Of a stretch of DNA of 64,000 bases, positions 30,737-40,302 are shown piece after piece. Both the position numbers and the translations under genes were made by a program. The notes below the pieces were generated by a model. That model saw only the letters and a list, made by a program, of their open reading frames with translations. It was not told the DNA's origin and did not search any database. Position 1 is the first letter of the stretch. Every line of letters begins with the position of its first letter. The DNA comes from Mitsuaria sp. PDC51. Lineage in GTDB: Bacteria > Pseudomonadota > Gammaproteobacteria > Burkholderiales > Burkholderiaceae_C. The stretch spans positions 62,001-126,000 of the forward strand of contig NZ_FOZE01000004.1 of the NCBI RefSeq assembly GCF_900113225.1, in the 5' to 3' direction.

Positions 30737-32368
30737 ATGTCCCCCTTCAAGACCTTCCCCGTCGGGATCCGTGCCTGGATCCCGGTCCTGTTCCTGAGCG
30801 CCGCTTGCGCGGCCGCGATCGCGGCCGGCCATGATGGACGCCGTGCCTGGCAGATGATGCTGCTCGCCCTGCCGGTGCTGCTGTGGCTGTGCTGGCCGGT
30901 CGCCGGCCCGGCCTGGCGGCGGGTGCGCGCGGTGGTTGCCTTCGCGGCGCTGGCCGGCTTCCTGATCGACGGCGCGCTGCGGGCCTTCCTCCAGCACCAG
31001 TACCAGGCCGCACCGGACAGCACGCTGGTGCTGGGGGCGATGGCGAACACCTCGCCGCGTGAATCGGTCGAATACCTGAGCTCGCAATTGCCCGCGATGA
31101 GTGCGGCGCTGCTCGCACTGCTGGCCGCGCTGACGCTGACCGGCGTCGCGATCCATCGCGCGACGTCGGCGCCGGTGGCACTGTCCCGGCCCGCTCGCCT
31201 CGTGCTGGTCGGACTGCTGGCGCTGTGCGCCCTCGCCCACCTCAGCAAGCCGTGGCGGCGGCACCATCCGCTGCTGTTCTGGCCCGCCTGGACGCAGCAG
31301 GTCGTCGACCTGCGCGCCGCCTGGGGCGACCAGCAGCTGCAGCGCGCGCGGCTGATGCGCAATGCGCAGGCCGCGTCGCCCGCGGTGGCGACGGACGCGC
31401 CGTCGACGGTGGTGCTGGTGCTCGGCGAGAGCGTCAACCGCGACAACATGAGCCTCTACGGCTACGCCCGGCCGACGACGCCGGAGCTGATCGCGCTGAG
31501 GGCGGAGGAACGCGCCCGGCTGCTCACGCTGCGGCACGCGTGGTCGACGCAGGCGACGACGGTGGCCTCGCTCGCCGGCCTGTTCAGCTTCGGCGAGCGC
31601 GACGAGGACGATCCGGCCGGCGACACGCAGCACCTGCTCGCGCTGGCGCGCGGCGCCGGCTACAAGGTCTGGTGGGTCAGCAATCACGATGACGTGGCGG
31701 TCGACCAGCAGCATGCGCGGCTGGCCGACGCGGTGGAGATGATCAACCGGCAGCCGGGACGCTCGTCGGGCTCGCTGGACGGCGAGTTGCTGGACGAGGT
31801 CGAACAGGCGCTGGCCGACCCCGCGCCGCGCAAGCTGGTCGTGGTGCACCTGCTGGGCGCGCATCCGCATTACCGGCTGCGGATGCCGCCGGGCGAGCAT
31901 CCGTTCGACGCTGGCGGGGACGCGGTCGACGCCGCGATGACGCGCGACGGCCGCGCCGCCTGGGTCCGAGAGTTCCGCCAGGACTACGACGCGGCGATCC
32001 GCTATCACGACCGCATCGTGACCGAGACGCTGCGGATGACGCGTCGTCACCTGCCTGCCGGCGGCCGAGCGGCGTGGATGTTCCTGTCGGACCACGGTCA
32101 GGAGGTGGGCCACACGCTGGACCACGCGGGACACAGCCCGGGCACGGCGTCGGGCTACCGCATCCCGGCGCTGCTGTGGCGCAGCGACGCGGCGTTCGAC
32201 GCGCCCGCCGCAGCCCGCCCCTTCCGCGCCGACTGGGCCGGCTGGACGCTCGCCGACCTGATGCGGCTGCGCTGGAGCGGCATGCGCGACGAGCGCAACG
32301 TGCTCCACGTCGCCTACGCCTGGGAGCCGCCCGCGCTGCCGGTGAAGGGCATCGTGTTCGAACGCTAG
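30737..32368 (+). CDS. Phosphoethanolamine transferase-like sulfatase-fold membrane enzyme
   Basis: A 543-residue protein with four or five N-terminal helices (about residues 1-170) and a periplasmic alkaline-phosphatase-superfamily domain. The active-site loop reads VLVLGESVNRDNMSLYGY, close to CptA-type enzymes, with a Ser at the usual nucleophile position (GES in place of GET), and the metal block FLSDHGQEVG near the C-terminus. Such enzymes add phosphoethanolamine to lipid A or core sugars. A GTG at 30731 is an alternative start. Which glycan it modifies cannot be told from sequence. Confidence 0.85.
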   Translation: MSPFKTFPVGIRAWIPVLFLSAACAAAIAAGHDGRRAWQMMLLALPVLLWLCWPVAGPAWRRVRAVVAFAALAGFLIDGALRAFLQHQYQAAPDSTLVLGAMANTSPRESVEYLSSQLPAMSAALLALLAALTLTGVAIHRATSAPVALSRPARLVLVGLLALCALAHLSKPWRRHHPLLFWPAWTQQVVDLRAAWGDQQLQRARLMRNAQAASPAVATDAPSTVVLVLGESVNRDNMSLYGYARPTTPELIALRAEERARLLTLRHAWSTQATTVASLAGLFSFGERDEDDPAGDTQHLLALARGAGYKVWWVSNHDDVAVDQQHARLADAVEMINRQPGRSSGSLDGELLDEVEQALADPAPRKLVVVHLLGAHPHYRLRMPPGEHPFDAGGDAVDAAMTRDGRAAWVREFRQDYDAAIRYHDRIVTETLRMTRRHLPAGGRAAWMFLSDHGQEVGHTLDHAGHSPGTASGYRIPALLWRSDAAFDAPAAARPFRADWAGWTLADLMRLRWSGMRDERNVLHVAYAWEPPALPVKGIVFER

Positions 32369-32510
32369 CCGGCCCGCGGCGGTCGCGGCGGTCGCGGCGC
32401 ACGCCGCGCGTCCGCGCCCACCGGCCCCTACGGCGTCCCAAGGCGCCACGGCCTGGCCGCTTCACGCGGGCATTCCACTTGCCGTTTCCTTCCCCAGCAA
32501 GGAGCACGGC

Positions 32511-32624
32511 ATGAAGCGATCCGCGAGCGTCCCCCTCACCGTCCTCGACCCGTTGTCGGCCCCCGAGCGCCGAGCCGATCGCCGCGTCTCGCGCAGTCGG
32601 TCGATTTCGAGCCGGGAGACGTGA
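32511..32624 (+). CDS. Possible 37-residue leader ORF before the isochorismatase gene
   Basis: An ATG at 32511 with a good AAGGAG ribosome site six bases upstream opens a 37-codon frame rich in Arg and Ser, whose TGA overlaps the next ATG (ATGA at 32624). The downstream gene has no clear ribosome site of its own, so this short frame may serve translational coupling. No similarity recognised; it could be chance. Confidence 0.35.
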   Translation: MKRSASVPLTVLDPLSAPERRADRRVSRSRSISSRET

Positions 32625-33172
32625 TGGCCGCCGCCTCGCGAAAGGTCCTGCTGCTGGTCGACTTCATCAACCCGCTGCGATTCGACGGCGCGGAGGACCT
32701 CGCGCCGGCGGCGATCGAGGCCGCCACCGCCGCCGCCGCGCTGAAGCGGCGCTACCGCCGCGACGGCTTCAGCACGCTCTACGTCAACGACAACTTCGGC
32801 CAATGGCGCTCGGACTTCCGCACGCTGCTGCGCGAATGCCGGCGCGGCGGCGGCGCGGCCGCGAAGCTGGCGCGCCTGCTGGCGCCGGACGAAGAGGACC
32901 TGATGGTGCTCAAGCCGCGGCATTCCGGCTTCCACGCGACGCCGCTGGAACTGCTGCTGGCGCAGCTGGGCGCGCGCGAGCTCGCCATCACCGGCCTGGC
33001 GACCGACTACTGCGTCCAGTGCACGGCGATGGACGCCTACGTGCGCGGCTACCGCGTCTGGGTGCCGGCCGACTGCACGGCCGCCGAGAGCCCGGAGCGC
33101 AAGCACGCGGCGCTCGACTGGATCCGGCAGGCGCTGAAGGCCAGCATCGCGCCGTCGACGCGGCGCGCCTGA
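32624..33172 (+). CDS. Isochorismatase-family cysteine hydrolase
   Basis: A 182-residue alpha/beta hydrolase with the Asp-Lys-Cys triad visible: Asp in LLLVDFINP (about residue 13), Lys in VLKPRHSGF and nucleophilic Cys in ATDYCVQCTAMDA. Members hydrolyse amide or vinyl-ether bonds (nicotinamidase, isochorismatase, N-carbamoylsarcosinase types). The substrate cannot be assigned. Preceded by a short overlapping frame with a strong ribosome site. Confidence 0.9.
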   Translation: MAAASRKVLLLVDFINPLRFDGAEDLAPAAIEAATAAAALKRRYRRDGFSTLYVNDNFGQWRSDFRTLLRECRRGGGAAAKLARLLAPDEEDLMVLKPRHSGFHATPLELLLAQLGARELAITGLATDYCVQCTAMDAYVRGYRVWVPADCTAAESPERKHAALDWIRQALKASIAPSTRRA

Positions 33173-33388
33173 ACCGGCGCACCTGATCCGCCTGCCACTC
33201 GTTTCGGTGGGCGGCCTCACGACACCAGTCGGACCTGACCGGAAGTCCACCAGCCGGAGTCATGGCCGCTCGGCGCTCCCGGTCCGAGGATGAGGACCTC
33301 CGCATCGCCCCATGGCAGGCCTGAAGCAGCTTGCCGGACAGGGCCCCGGAGAACTTCGAACCCCTCCTCAATCCAACAAGGTGGACCC

Positions 33389-33613
33389 ATGCGAGAGCCG
33401 ACTCCGGAACGAGCGCCATGGCTGATCCTCTTCCTATCGGCCATCGCGGCCAGCCTCATCAACCAGCGGCTGCCCCATCCCTTCGGCAACGGCTTCTGGG
33501 CTCAGGCGGCGATGCAGGGCACGACGCAGTTGGCGATCATGGGGCTGCTCCACGGACTGCGCCGTTTGCTGCGCCGCGGCCCCGCTCGGCGCGGGAGATG
33601 CGAAGGCCACTGA
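33389..33613 (+). CDS. Small hypothetical membrane protein, 74 residues
   Basis: Begins at an ATG with an AAGGTGG ribosome site five bases upstream. One hydrophobic helix (WLILFLSAIAASLI, about residues 11-25), a second weaker one (MQGTTQLAIMGLLHGL), and an Arg-rich tail. Not recognised. It ends about 110 bases before the Nramp-like transporter gene. Confidence 0.55.
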   Translation: MREPTPERAPWLILFLSAIAASLINQRLPHPFGNGFWAQAAMQGTTQLAIMGLLHGLRRLLRRGPARRGRCEGH

Positions 33614-33725
33614 ACGCGCCGACCCATGGGCACCCCGCGCTGCCGGAACGCCGCAGGCGGGGCGCCTTGGCCGCCGGGCATTGCGCTTGCCACAAGCTGC
33701 GTATCGTCAGAGCGGGAGATGCCGG

Positions 33726-35015
33726 TTGCCGAAGGACCCGATCCGCCGCCCCTGGTGGGCCCAGCTTGGCCCCGGCCTGATCACCGGCGCCGCCGACGAC
33801 GACCCGAGCGGCATCGCGACCTACTCGCAGGCCGGCGCGCAGTACGGCTACACCGTCGGCTGGACCATCCTGGTGACCTTTCCGCTGATGGTGGGCATCC
33901 AGCTCGCCAGCGCGCGCATCGGCCGGATCACCGGCAAGGGCCTGACCGAGAACTTCGCCAAGCTGTGCCCGCGCTGGCTGGTGATGGCGCTGGTCGGGCT
34001 GCTGGTCGTCGCCAACGTGATCAACCTCGGCGCCGACCTCAGCGCGATGGGCGACGCGATGAGCCTGGCCGTCGGCGGTCCGCCGGGCGCCTACATCGTC
34101 GCCTTCGCGCTGCTGTCGCTGCTGCTGCAGGTCCTGTTGCCCTATGAGCGCTACGTGCGGCTGCTCAAGTGGCTGACGCTGTCGCTGCTGGCCTATGTCG
34201 GCGTGGGATTCGCCGCGCAGGCGGACTGGGCGCTGGCGCTGCGCTCGCTCGTGCTGCCCGCGATGCACTGGGACCGCGAATCCACGACCATGGTCGTGGC
34301 GATCCTGGGCACGACGATCAGCCCCTATCTCTTCTTCTGGCAGGCCGGCCAGGAAGCCGAGGAGATCCGCCGCATCGACGCCGACCGCCCGCTCGCCGTC
34401 GCGCCCGAGCAGGCGAAACGGCAGTTCCGGCGGCTGCGGACCGACACCCTGGTCGGCATGGGTTTCTCCAACCTGATCGCGTTCTTCATGATCGTCGCGA
34501 CCGCCGCGGCACTGCACGCCCGCGGCGTGAGCGACATCCAGACCACCGCCCAGGCCGCCCAGGCGCTGCGACCGGTCGCGGGCGACTTCGCCTTCGTGCT
34601 CTTCGCCGCCGGCATCGTGGGCACCGGCTTCCTCGCGCTGCCGGTGCTGGCCGGCTCGGCGGCCTACGCGGTCGCCACGCTTGCCGGCGTGCGGCGCGGG
34701 CTCGACCGCCCGCCGCGGACCGCCAAGGCCTTCTACGCCATCCTGGGCGGCGCCATGCTGCTGGGCCTGACGCTGAGCCTGGCCGGCTTCAACCCGATCA
34801 AGGCGCTCTACTGGTCGGCGGTGATCAACGCCGTCATCTCGGTGCCGATCATGGTGACGGTGATGATCGCCGCCTCCCATCCGTCCATCGTCGGCGCGCT
34901 GCGCATGCCGCCGCTGTGGCGCACGCTGGGCTGGCTCGCCACCGCCGCGATGGCGCTGGCGACGCTCGCGATGATCGTCCTGCAGACTTCCAGCACCCTC
35001 GGGGCCGGTCGCTAG
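33726..35015 (+). CDS. Nramp-related divalent metal transporter
   Basis: A 429-residue polytopic protein with about eleven helices of the Nramp fold. Helix 1 carries DDDPSGIATYSQAG in place of the classical DPGN, and helix 6 reads ISPYLFFWQAGQEAEE in place of the MPH motif. The protein therefore belongs to the divergent Nramp-related branch; manganese may not be its ion. The start is taken as TTG at 33726 (MPKDPIRRPWW), with GGGAGA upstream; no ATG gives a family-like N-terminus. Confidence 0.88.
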   Translation: MPKDPIRRPWWAQLGPGLITGAADDDPSGIATYSQAGAQYGYTVGWTILVTFPLMVGIQLASARIGRITGKGLTENFAKLCPRWLVMALVGLLVVANVINLGADLSAMGDAMSLAVGGPPGAYIVAFALLSLLLQVLLPYERYVRLLKWLTLSLLAYVGVGFAAQADWALALRSLVLPAMHWDRESTTMVVAILGTTISPYLFFWQAGQEAEEIRRIDADRPLAVAPEQAKRQFRRLRTDTLVGMGFSNLIAFFMIVATAAALHARGVSDIQTTAQAAQALRPVAGDFAFVLFAAGIVGTGFLALPVLAGSAAYAVATLAGVRRGLDRPPRTAKAFYAILGGAMLLGLTLSLAGFNPIKALYWSAVINAVISVPIMVTVMIAASHPSIVGALRMPPLWRTLGWLATAAMALATLAMIVLQTSSTLGAGR

Positions 35016-35024
35016 ACTGGCCCG

Positions 35025-36122
35025 ATGAGCACCCCCACCGCCCCGCTGCACGACGCCTGGACCCTGCGCCTGGACGAGGTCTGGCGCCGCGCGCCCGCCC
35101 TGTCCGGCACGCAACTGGTCGCCGAGATCGACGCGCTCGCCGCCGAGCGCCCCGCCGACGACGGTCGCGCCCTGTTCGAACGCGCCTGCGCCCGCGACAC
35201 CGCCGGCCTCGAAGCGCAGGCCGAGCCGCTCTACCGCGCCGCGCTCGAGAGCGGCCAGCTCGATCCCTACCGGCGCACCCGCGCGGTGATCCAGCTGGGC
35301 AGCACCTTGCGCTGGCTCCAGCGGCTGGACGAGAGCGAGGCGCTGCTCGCCGGCGAGCTCGCGCACCACATGCAGCCCGGCCACGACCGTCCGCTACATG
35401 ACGAAGCCCGCGCGCTGCTCGCGCTCACCTATGCCGCCCAGGGCCGCGGCGCCGAAGCCGCCGGGCTCGCGCTGGCCACGCTGGCGCCGCGCCTGTCGCG
35501 CTACAACCGCTCGCTGCTGGCCTGCGCCCGGCAGCTCGCGAGCGAGGTCTGGGACGACGGCGACACCGCGCCCACCGGTCCCGCGCCGGTGGAGCTCGTC
35601 GAGGGCCGTTTCCTGCTGCGCCCCTACCGGCCCGGCGACCTGCCGGAGCTGGTCACCGCGGTGCGCGAATCCCACCTGTCCATCGGCCGCTGGATGGCCT
35701 GGGCCCATGCGGACTTCTCCACCAGCGACGGCGCCGCATGGCTGGACCATTGCGCGCGCGGCTGGCAGTCCGGCACCGCCTTCGAGTTCGGCATCTTCGA
35801 CCGCGACACCGGCGCCTTCATCGGCGCCGGCGGGCTCAACTCGCTGCATCCGGTGCATCCGTTCTGCAACCTCGGCTACTGGGTGCGCAGCGCCTGCCAG
35901 GGCCAGGGCGCGGCCTCGGCCGCGGTGCGGGCGCTCAGCCGCCATGCCTTCGAGCGCCTGAAGCTCGCCCGCGTGGAGATCGTCGTGGCCGACGGCAACG
36001 CGGCCAGCCTGGCGGTCGCACGCCGCTGCGGCGCCCACTACGAGGGCCTGCTGCGCCAGCGCATCCGCGGCACCGACGGCTCGGCGTGGGACGCGCACAT
36101 GTTTTCGCTGACGGCGGCGTGA
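35025..36122 (+). CDS. TPR-like domain fused to a GNAT acetyltransferase
   Basis: A 365-residue protein of two parts. Residues 1-180 resemble the TPR_5-type helical repeat family (ALFERACARDTAGLEAQAEPLYRAALE, RAVIQLGSTLRWLQRLDESEALL). Residues 190-365 are a RimJ/RimL-type GNAT domain with LRPYRPGDLPEL, LGYWVRSACQGQGAASAAVRAL (the acetyl-CoA loop) and ANGNAASLAVARRCG-like motifs. It would acetylate a protein or small molecule bound by the repeat part. It begins nine bases after the transporter stop. Confidence 0.85.
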   Translation: MSTPTAPLHDAWTLRLDEVWRRAPALSGTQLVAEIDALAAERPADDGRALFERACARDTAGLEAQAEPLYRAALESGQLDPYRRTRAVIQLGSTLRWLQRLDESEALLAGELAHHMQPGHDRPLHDEARALLALTYAAQGRGAEAAGLALATLAPRLSRYNRSLLACARQLASEVWDDGDTAPTGPAPVELVEGRFLLRPYRPGDLPELVTAVRESHLSIGRWMAWAHADFSTSDGAAWLDHCARGWQSGTAFEFGIFDRDTGAFIGAGGLNSLHPVHPFCNLGYWVRSACQGQGAASAAVRALSRHAFERLKLARVEIVVADGNAASLAVARRCGAHYEGLLRQRIRGTDGSAWDAHMFSLTAA

Positions 36123-36135
36123 TACCTTCGTCCGG

Positions 36136-36621
36136 ATGAGCACGCACCTCCCCGACGACACCTCCACCCCGATCCAGGAACCCCGCCTGTGGCGCGACGA
36201 GCGCTGGACCGCGCAGGTGATCAAGAACGAAGACGACGAAGGCTGGGCCGTGGCGATGACGCTGGCCGGCGAGTCCGAACCCGCGCTGGTCGGCCCCTGG
36301 ACCATGGGCCGCGACAAGAAGAACCCCAAGCCGCTGGACGCGGCGGCCTTCCACACGCTGGTGAAGACCGCCTCCGAGGTCCTGCGCCGCCATGAGCAGC
36401 AGCTGCATGCCCAGCTGCACAAGAGCCTCAAGCTGGACACCGGGTCCGGACGGCTGCTCATCCTGCTGGACATCGTCCCGGACGAGGACAACCCCTATGC
36501 GCTGCTGAGCGCCCGCGACGAGCAGGACGAGCTGGTCGCCCAGGTGCGCGTGGCGGCCAACTTCCGCCTGACCGAGGCGAGCGCCGCCGCCTGGGTCGAG
36601 AACGACTTCCTCAAGCCTTGA
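36136..36621 (+). CDS. Conserved hypothetical protein, 161 residues
   Basis: Soluble, acidic, with the repeated themes WRDERWTAQVIKNEDDEGWAVAMT and GPWTMGRDKKNPKPLD. No signal peptide or membrane helix. It starts 13 bases after the GNAT gene and runs in the same direction, so it is probably cotranscribed with it. I do not recognise a function. Confidence 0.7.
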   Translation: MSTHLPDDTSTPIQEPRLWRDERWTAQVIKNEDDEGWAVAMTLAGESEPALVGPWTMGRDKKNPKPLDAAAFHTLVKTASEVLRRHEQQLHAQLHKSLKLDTGSGRLLILLDIVPDEDNPYALLSARDEQDELVAQVRVAANFRLTEASAAAWVENDFLKP

Positions 36622-36673
36622 GGCACTGGCGCTGGCGCGCCACGGCGCCGCTTCGATCGCGACCTTCCCTGCC

Positions 36674-37537
36674 GTGACCACCTTCCTGGACTTCGACCTG
36701 CTGCGCAGCCTGCTGGCCGTGGCCGAGACCGGCTCGCTGGGCAAGGCCGGCTCGCGGGTGGGCCGGACGCAGTCCGCGATCAGCATGCAGATGCAGCGGC
36801 TGGAGGAGGTCGCCGGCCAGCCGCTGCTGCACCGGGAGGCGCGCGGCGTGACGCTGACGGCCGCCGGCGAGCGCCTGGTGGTCCACGCCGGCGAGCTGCT
36901 GCGCCGGCACGACGAGGCGCTGGCCGAGCTGCGCGGCGCGCGCATGTCCGGCGTGCTGCGCTTCTGCTGCCCGGAGGACTACGCGGTCGCCCTGCTGCCG
37001 CACCTGCTGCAGGGTTTCGCGAGCCTGCATCCGCAGGTGCAGATGGAGGTCGTGTGCGCGCCCACGCCGCGCCTGCTGGAGCTGCTGGCGCGACATGCCG
37101 CCGACCTGGCGCTGGTGTCGATCCAGGACGGCGCCGAGGGCGTCGGTGGCGAGGTCATCCGACGCGAGCCGCTGGTCTGGGTGGCGCGGCGCGGCGCCGC
37201 GGTGGCCGGCCTGACGCCGCTGCCGCTGGCTCTGGGCGCGCCCGACGCGCTGGACCATGTGCTGGCGAAGCGCGCGCTGGAGGCGCAGGGCCGGGCGTTC
37301 CGGATCGCGCATGCGAGCAGCAGCCTGGCCGGGCTCGTCGGCATGGCGCGCTCGGGACAGGCGGTGACGGTGCTGACCCGCACCGCCGTGCCCGACGACC
37401 TGGAGATCCTCGACGAGGCCCACGGCCTGCCGCCGCTGCCCGCGGTCGCGCTGACGCTGGCCTTCGACCGGGAGCGGCCGACGCCGCTGACCGCCGCGTT
37501 CGCGGCGCACGTGCGGAAGTTCCTGCCCACCGCCTGA
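36674..37537 (+). CDS. LysR-family transcriptional regulator
   Basis: A 287-residue regulator, starting at a GTG. The N-terminal winged helix contains AVAETGSLGKAGSRVGRTQSAISMQMQRLEE and the LTAAGERLV end of the wing; a periplasmic-binding-like effector domain follows (about 95-287). It is directly upstream of, and in the same direction as, the dialkylglycine decarboxylase gene. In Burkholderia cepacia a LysR protein (DgdR) controls dgdA, so this may be its counterpart, though DgdR is divergently placed there. Confidence 0.92.
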   Translation: MTTFLDFDLLRSLLAVAETGSLGKAGSRVGRTQSAISMQMQRLEEVAGQPLLHREARGVTLTAAGERLVVHAGELLRRHDEALAELRGARMSGVLRFCCPEDYAVALLPHLLQGFASLHPQVQMEVVCAPTPRLLELLARHAADLALVSIQDGAEGVGGEVIRREPLVWVARRGAAVAGLTPLPLALGAPDALDHVLAKRALEAQGRAFRIAHASSSLAGLVGMARSGQAVTVLTRTAVPDDLEILDEAHGLPPLPAVALTLAFDRERPTPLTAAFAAHVRKFLPTA

Positions 37538-37658
37538 CCCACGCGCCGTTCGTCGCCGAGCCGGGTCGCCGCTCCCCTGCGCCGCTGATGGATCGCATCA
37601 AAACAATTGGCTTCCGCGGCGACGGCCCGCTCCGTACGCTCGCCGGGTTCATCGTTGA

Positions 37659-38972
<1,314 letters not shown>

Positions 38973-38990
38973 AGCCGGTGCGGCGCGCTC

Positions 38991-39251
38991 TCACGGACGC
39001 GCGTTGCGCCGCTGCTCCCGCAGCATGAACAGGTAGAGCCCCTCCACCTTCTCCCGCGCCCAGGGCGTCTTGCGCAGGAACTTCAGGCTGGACTTGATGC
39101 TCGGCTCGAAGGCGAAGCACCGCAGCGGGATGCGCGCGTCCAGGCCGTCCCAGCCATAGGCCTCGACCAGCGCGGTCAGCAGCGCTTCCAGCGTCACGCC
39201 GTGCAGCGGATTGCGGGGTTGGGCGGGGGGAGTCGGGACGGGGTCGGTCAT
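38991..39251 (-). CDS. VF530-type DNA-binding protein
   Basis: An 86-residue basic protein matching the VF530/DUF2132 family: [48 protein letters not shown], ending in an Arg-rich tail. Family members fold like a SAP/HEPN-type helical unit and are described as DNA-binding. Convergent with dgdA, with 18 bases between stops. Confidence 0.88.
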   Translation of the reverse strand: MTDPVPTPPAQPRNPLHGVTLEALLTALVEAYGWDGLDARIPLRCFAFEPSIKSSLKFLRKTPWAREKVEGLYLFMLREQRRNARP

Positions 39252-39288
39252 CCGGCGATTGTCGTCGCGGCGGCCTCGATCGGCAGGG

Positions 39289-40149
39289 TCAGCCGGCAGC
39301 CGCCACGGGGAAGCGTCCGCCGATCTCGCGCATCAGCTCGGTCGCGGTGGCGGTGAGGCCGCGCGCGACGGCGCCATCCCAGGCCGCGTCGAACGCGCCC
39401 GACGGGCCGATCGCCGTCAGCGCCAGTGCCATCTGCGCGTCGCTGTCGAAGACCGGCACGGCCAGCGCGCTCACCCCTTCGACGATGCCGCCGACGGAGC
39501 GGTGCATCGCGCGCGTGCGGATCTCCTCCAGCGTCCGCGCGAAGGCGGCCCAGGGCGGCACTTCCTGCGGCCGGTCGTGGCGGCCGACGCGGGCCAGGTC
39601 CGCGGGCCCCTTGCGGCGCGCCTCGGCCAGCATCGCCTTGATCTCGGCCTCCGGCCGGTAGGCCGCGAACAGCGGCCCCGACGCGGTGTCCGACAGCGAC
39701 ACCACCGTCCCGTGCCGCATCGTCACATGCACCGCCGCGGGCGACGCGGCAGTGCGCACGATCGTCGCGCCCTGCGAGCCCCACACCGCGATGGCCGCGG
39801 TGTGGCCGATCTCCTCGGCCAGCGCGTCCAGTCGCGCCGTCGCCAGCCGGACCGGATCGATCTGCTGGATACCGATCAGCCCCATCTCCATCGCCAGCGG
39901 GCCCAGGCCGTAGTAGCCGGTCGCCGGGTCCTGCCGCATCAGCCCGAGCTTGCAGAAGCTCACCAGGTAGGGATGCGCCTTGGCCGGGCTCATGCCGGCG
40001 GCCTGCGACAAGACCTTCAGCGGCAGCGGCTGGCCGCGCGCCGCGGCGGCCTTCAGCAGCCGGCCGCCGACCTCGATGCTCTGGATGCCGCGCCGGTCCT
40101 CGCGGTCCTCGCGCTCATCTCGGTCGTCGGCAGTGTCTTCGGTGCTCAT
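39289..40149 (-). CDS. IclR-family transcriptional regulator
   Basis: A 286-residue regulator with an Asp/Glu/Arg-rich head (about 1-22), a winged helix ([39 protein letters not shown]) and an IclR effector domain ending in [13 protein letters not shown]. It is divergent from the aromatic operon that starts at 40303 and is its likely local regulator. The ATG at 40149 gives a normal family length. Confidence 0.9.
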   Translation of the reverse strand: MSTEDTADDRDEREDREDRRGIQSIEVGGRLLKAAAARGQPLPLKVLSQAAGMSPAKAHPYLVSFCKLGLMRQDPATGYYGLGPLAMEMGLIGIQQIDPVRLATARLDALAEEIGHTAAIAVWGSQGATIVRTAASPAAVHVTMRHGTVVSLSDTASGPLFAAYRPEAEIKAMLAEARRKGPADLARVGRHDRPQEVPPWAAFARTLEEIRTRAMHRSVGGIVEGVSALAVPVFDSDAQMALALTAIGPSGAFDAAWDGAVARGLTATATELMREIGGRFPVAAAG

Positions 40150-40203
40150 GCTTGTCTCGGTCAATGGCGGGGCGCAGTATCCATCGCGGCCGCGCCCGCC
40201 GCG

Positions 40204-40276
40204 ATTCAGCATTGTTGAACACATTCAGCCAACCGGCTATATTCACGATCAACAAATCAATTCTGCTTTGCTGAAT
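40204..40276. promoter_or_regulatory. Candidate IclR operator region
   Basis: The AT-rich divergent gap holds ATTCAGC at 40204 and 40223 (19 bases apart) and its inverse GCTGAAT at 40270. A second pair, TTGTTGA at 40212 and TCAACAA at 40249, forms a perfect inverted repeat. Together they bracket the rightward promoter. These are plausible IclR contact sites; no protein-DNA evidence exists here. Confidence 0.5.
40215..40243 (+). promoter_or_regulatory. Sigma-70 promoter of the aromatic operon
   Basis: -35 TTGAAC and -10 TATATT separated by exactly 17 bases, about 60 bases upstream of the ATG at 40303. It is overlapped by the ATTCAGC and TTGTTGA repeats, as expected for a regulated promoter. 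Confidence 0.75.
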
Positions 40277-40302
40277 TTCGCAGGCAGACTCCAGGAGACC
40301 TC

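Noticed and set aside
31420-31470. Loss of nucleophile in the phosphoethanolamine transferase (GESV)
   Set aside because: In MCR/EptA the nucleophile is the Thr of GET, which aligns with the Ser of GES here; the Val is at the next position, which varies.
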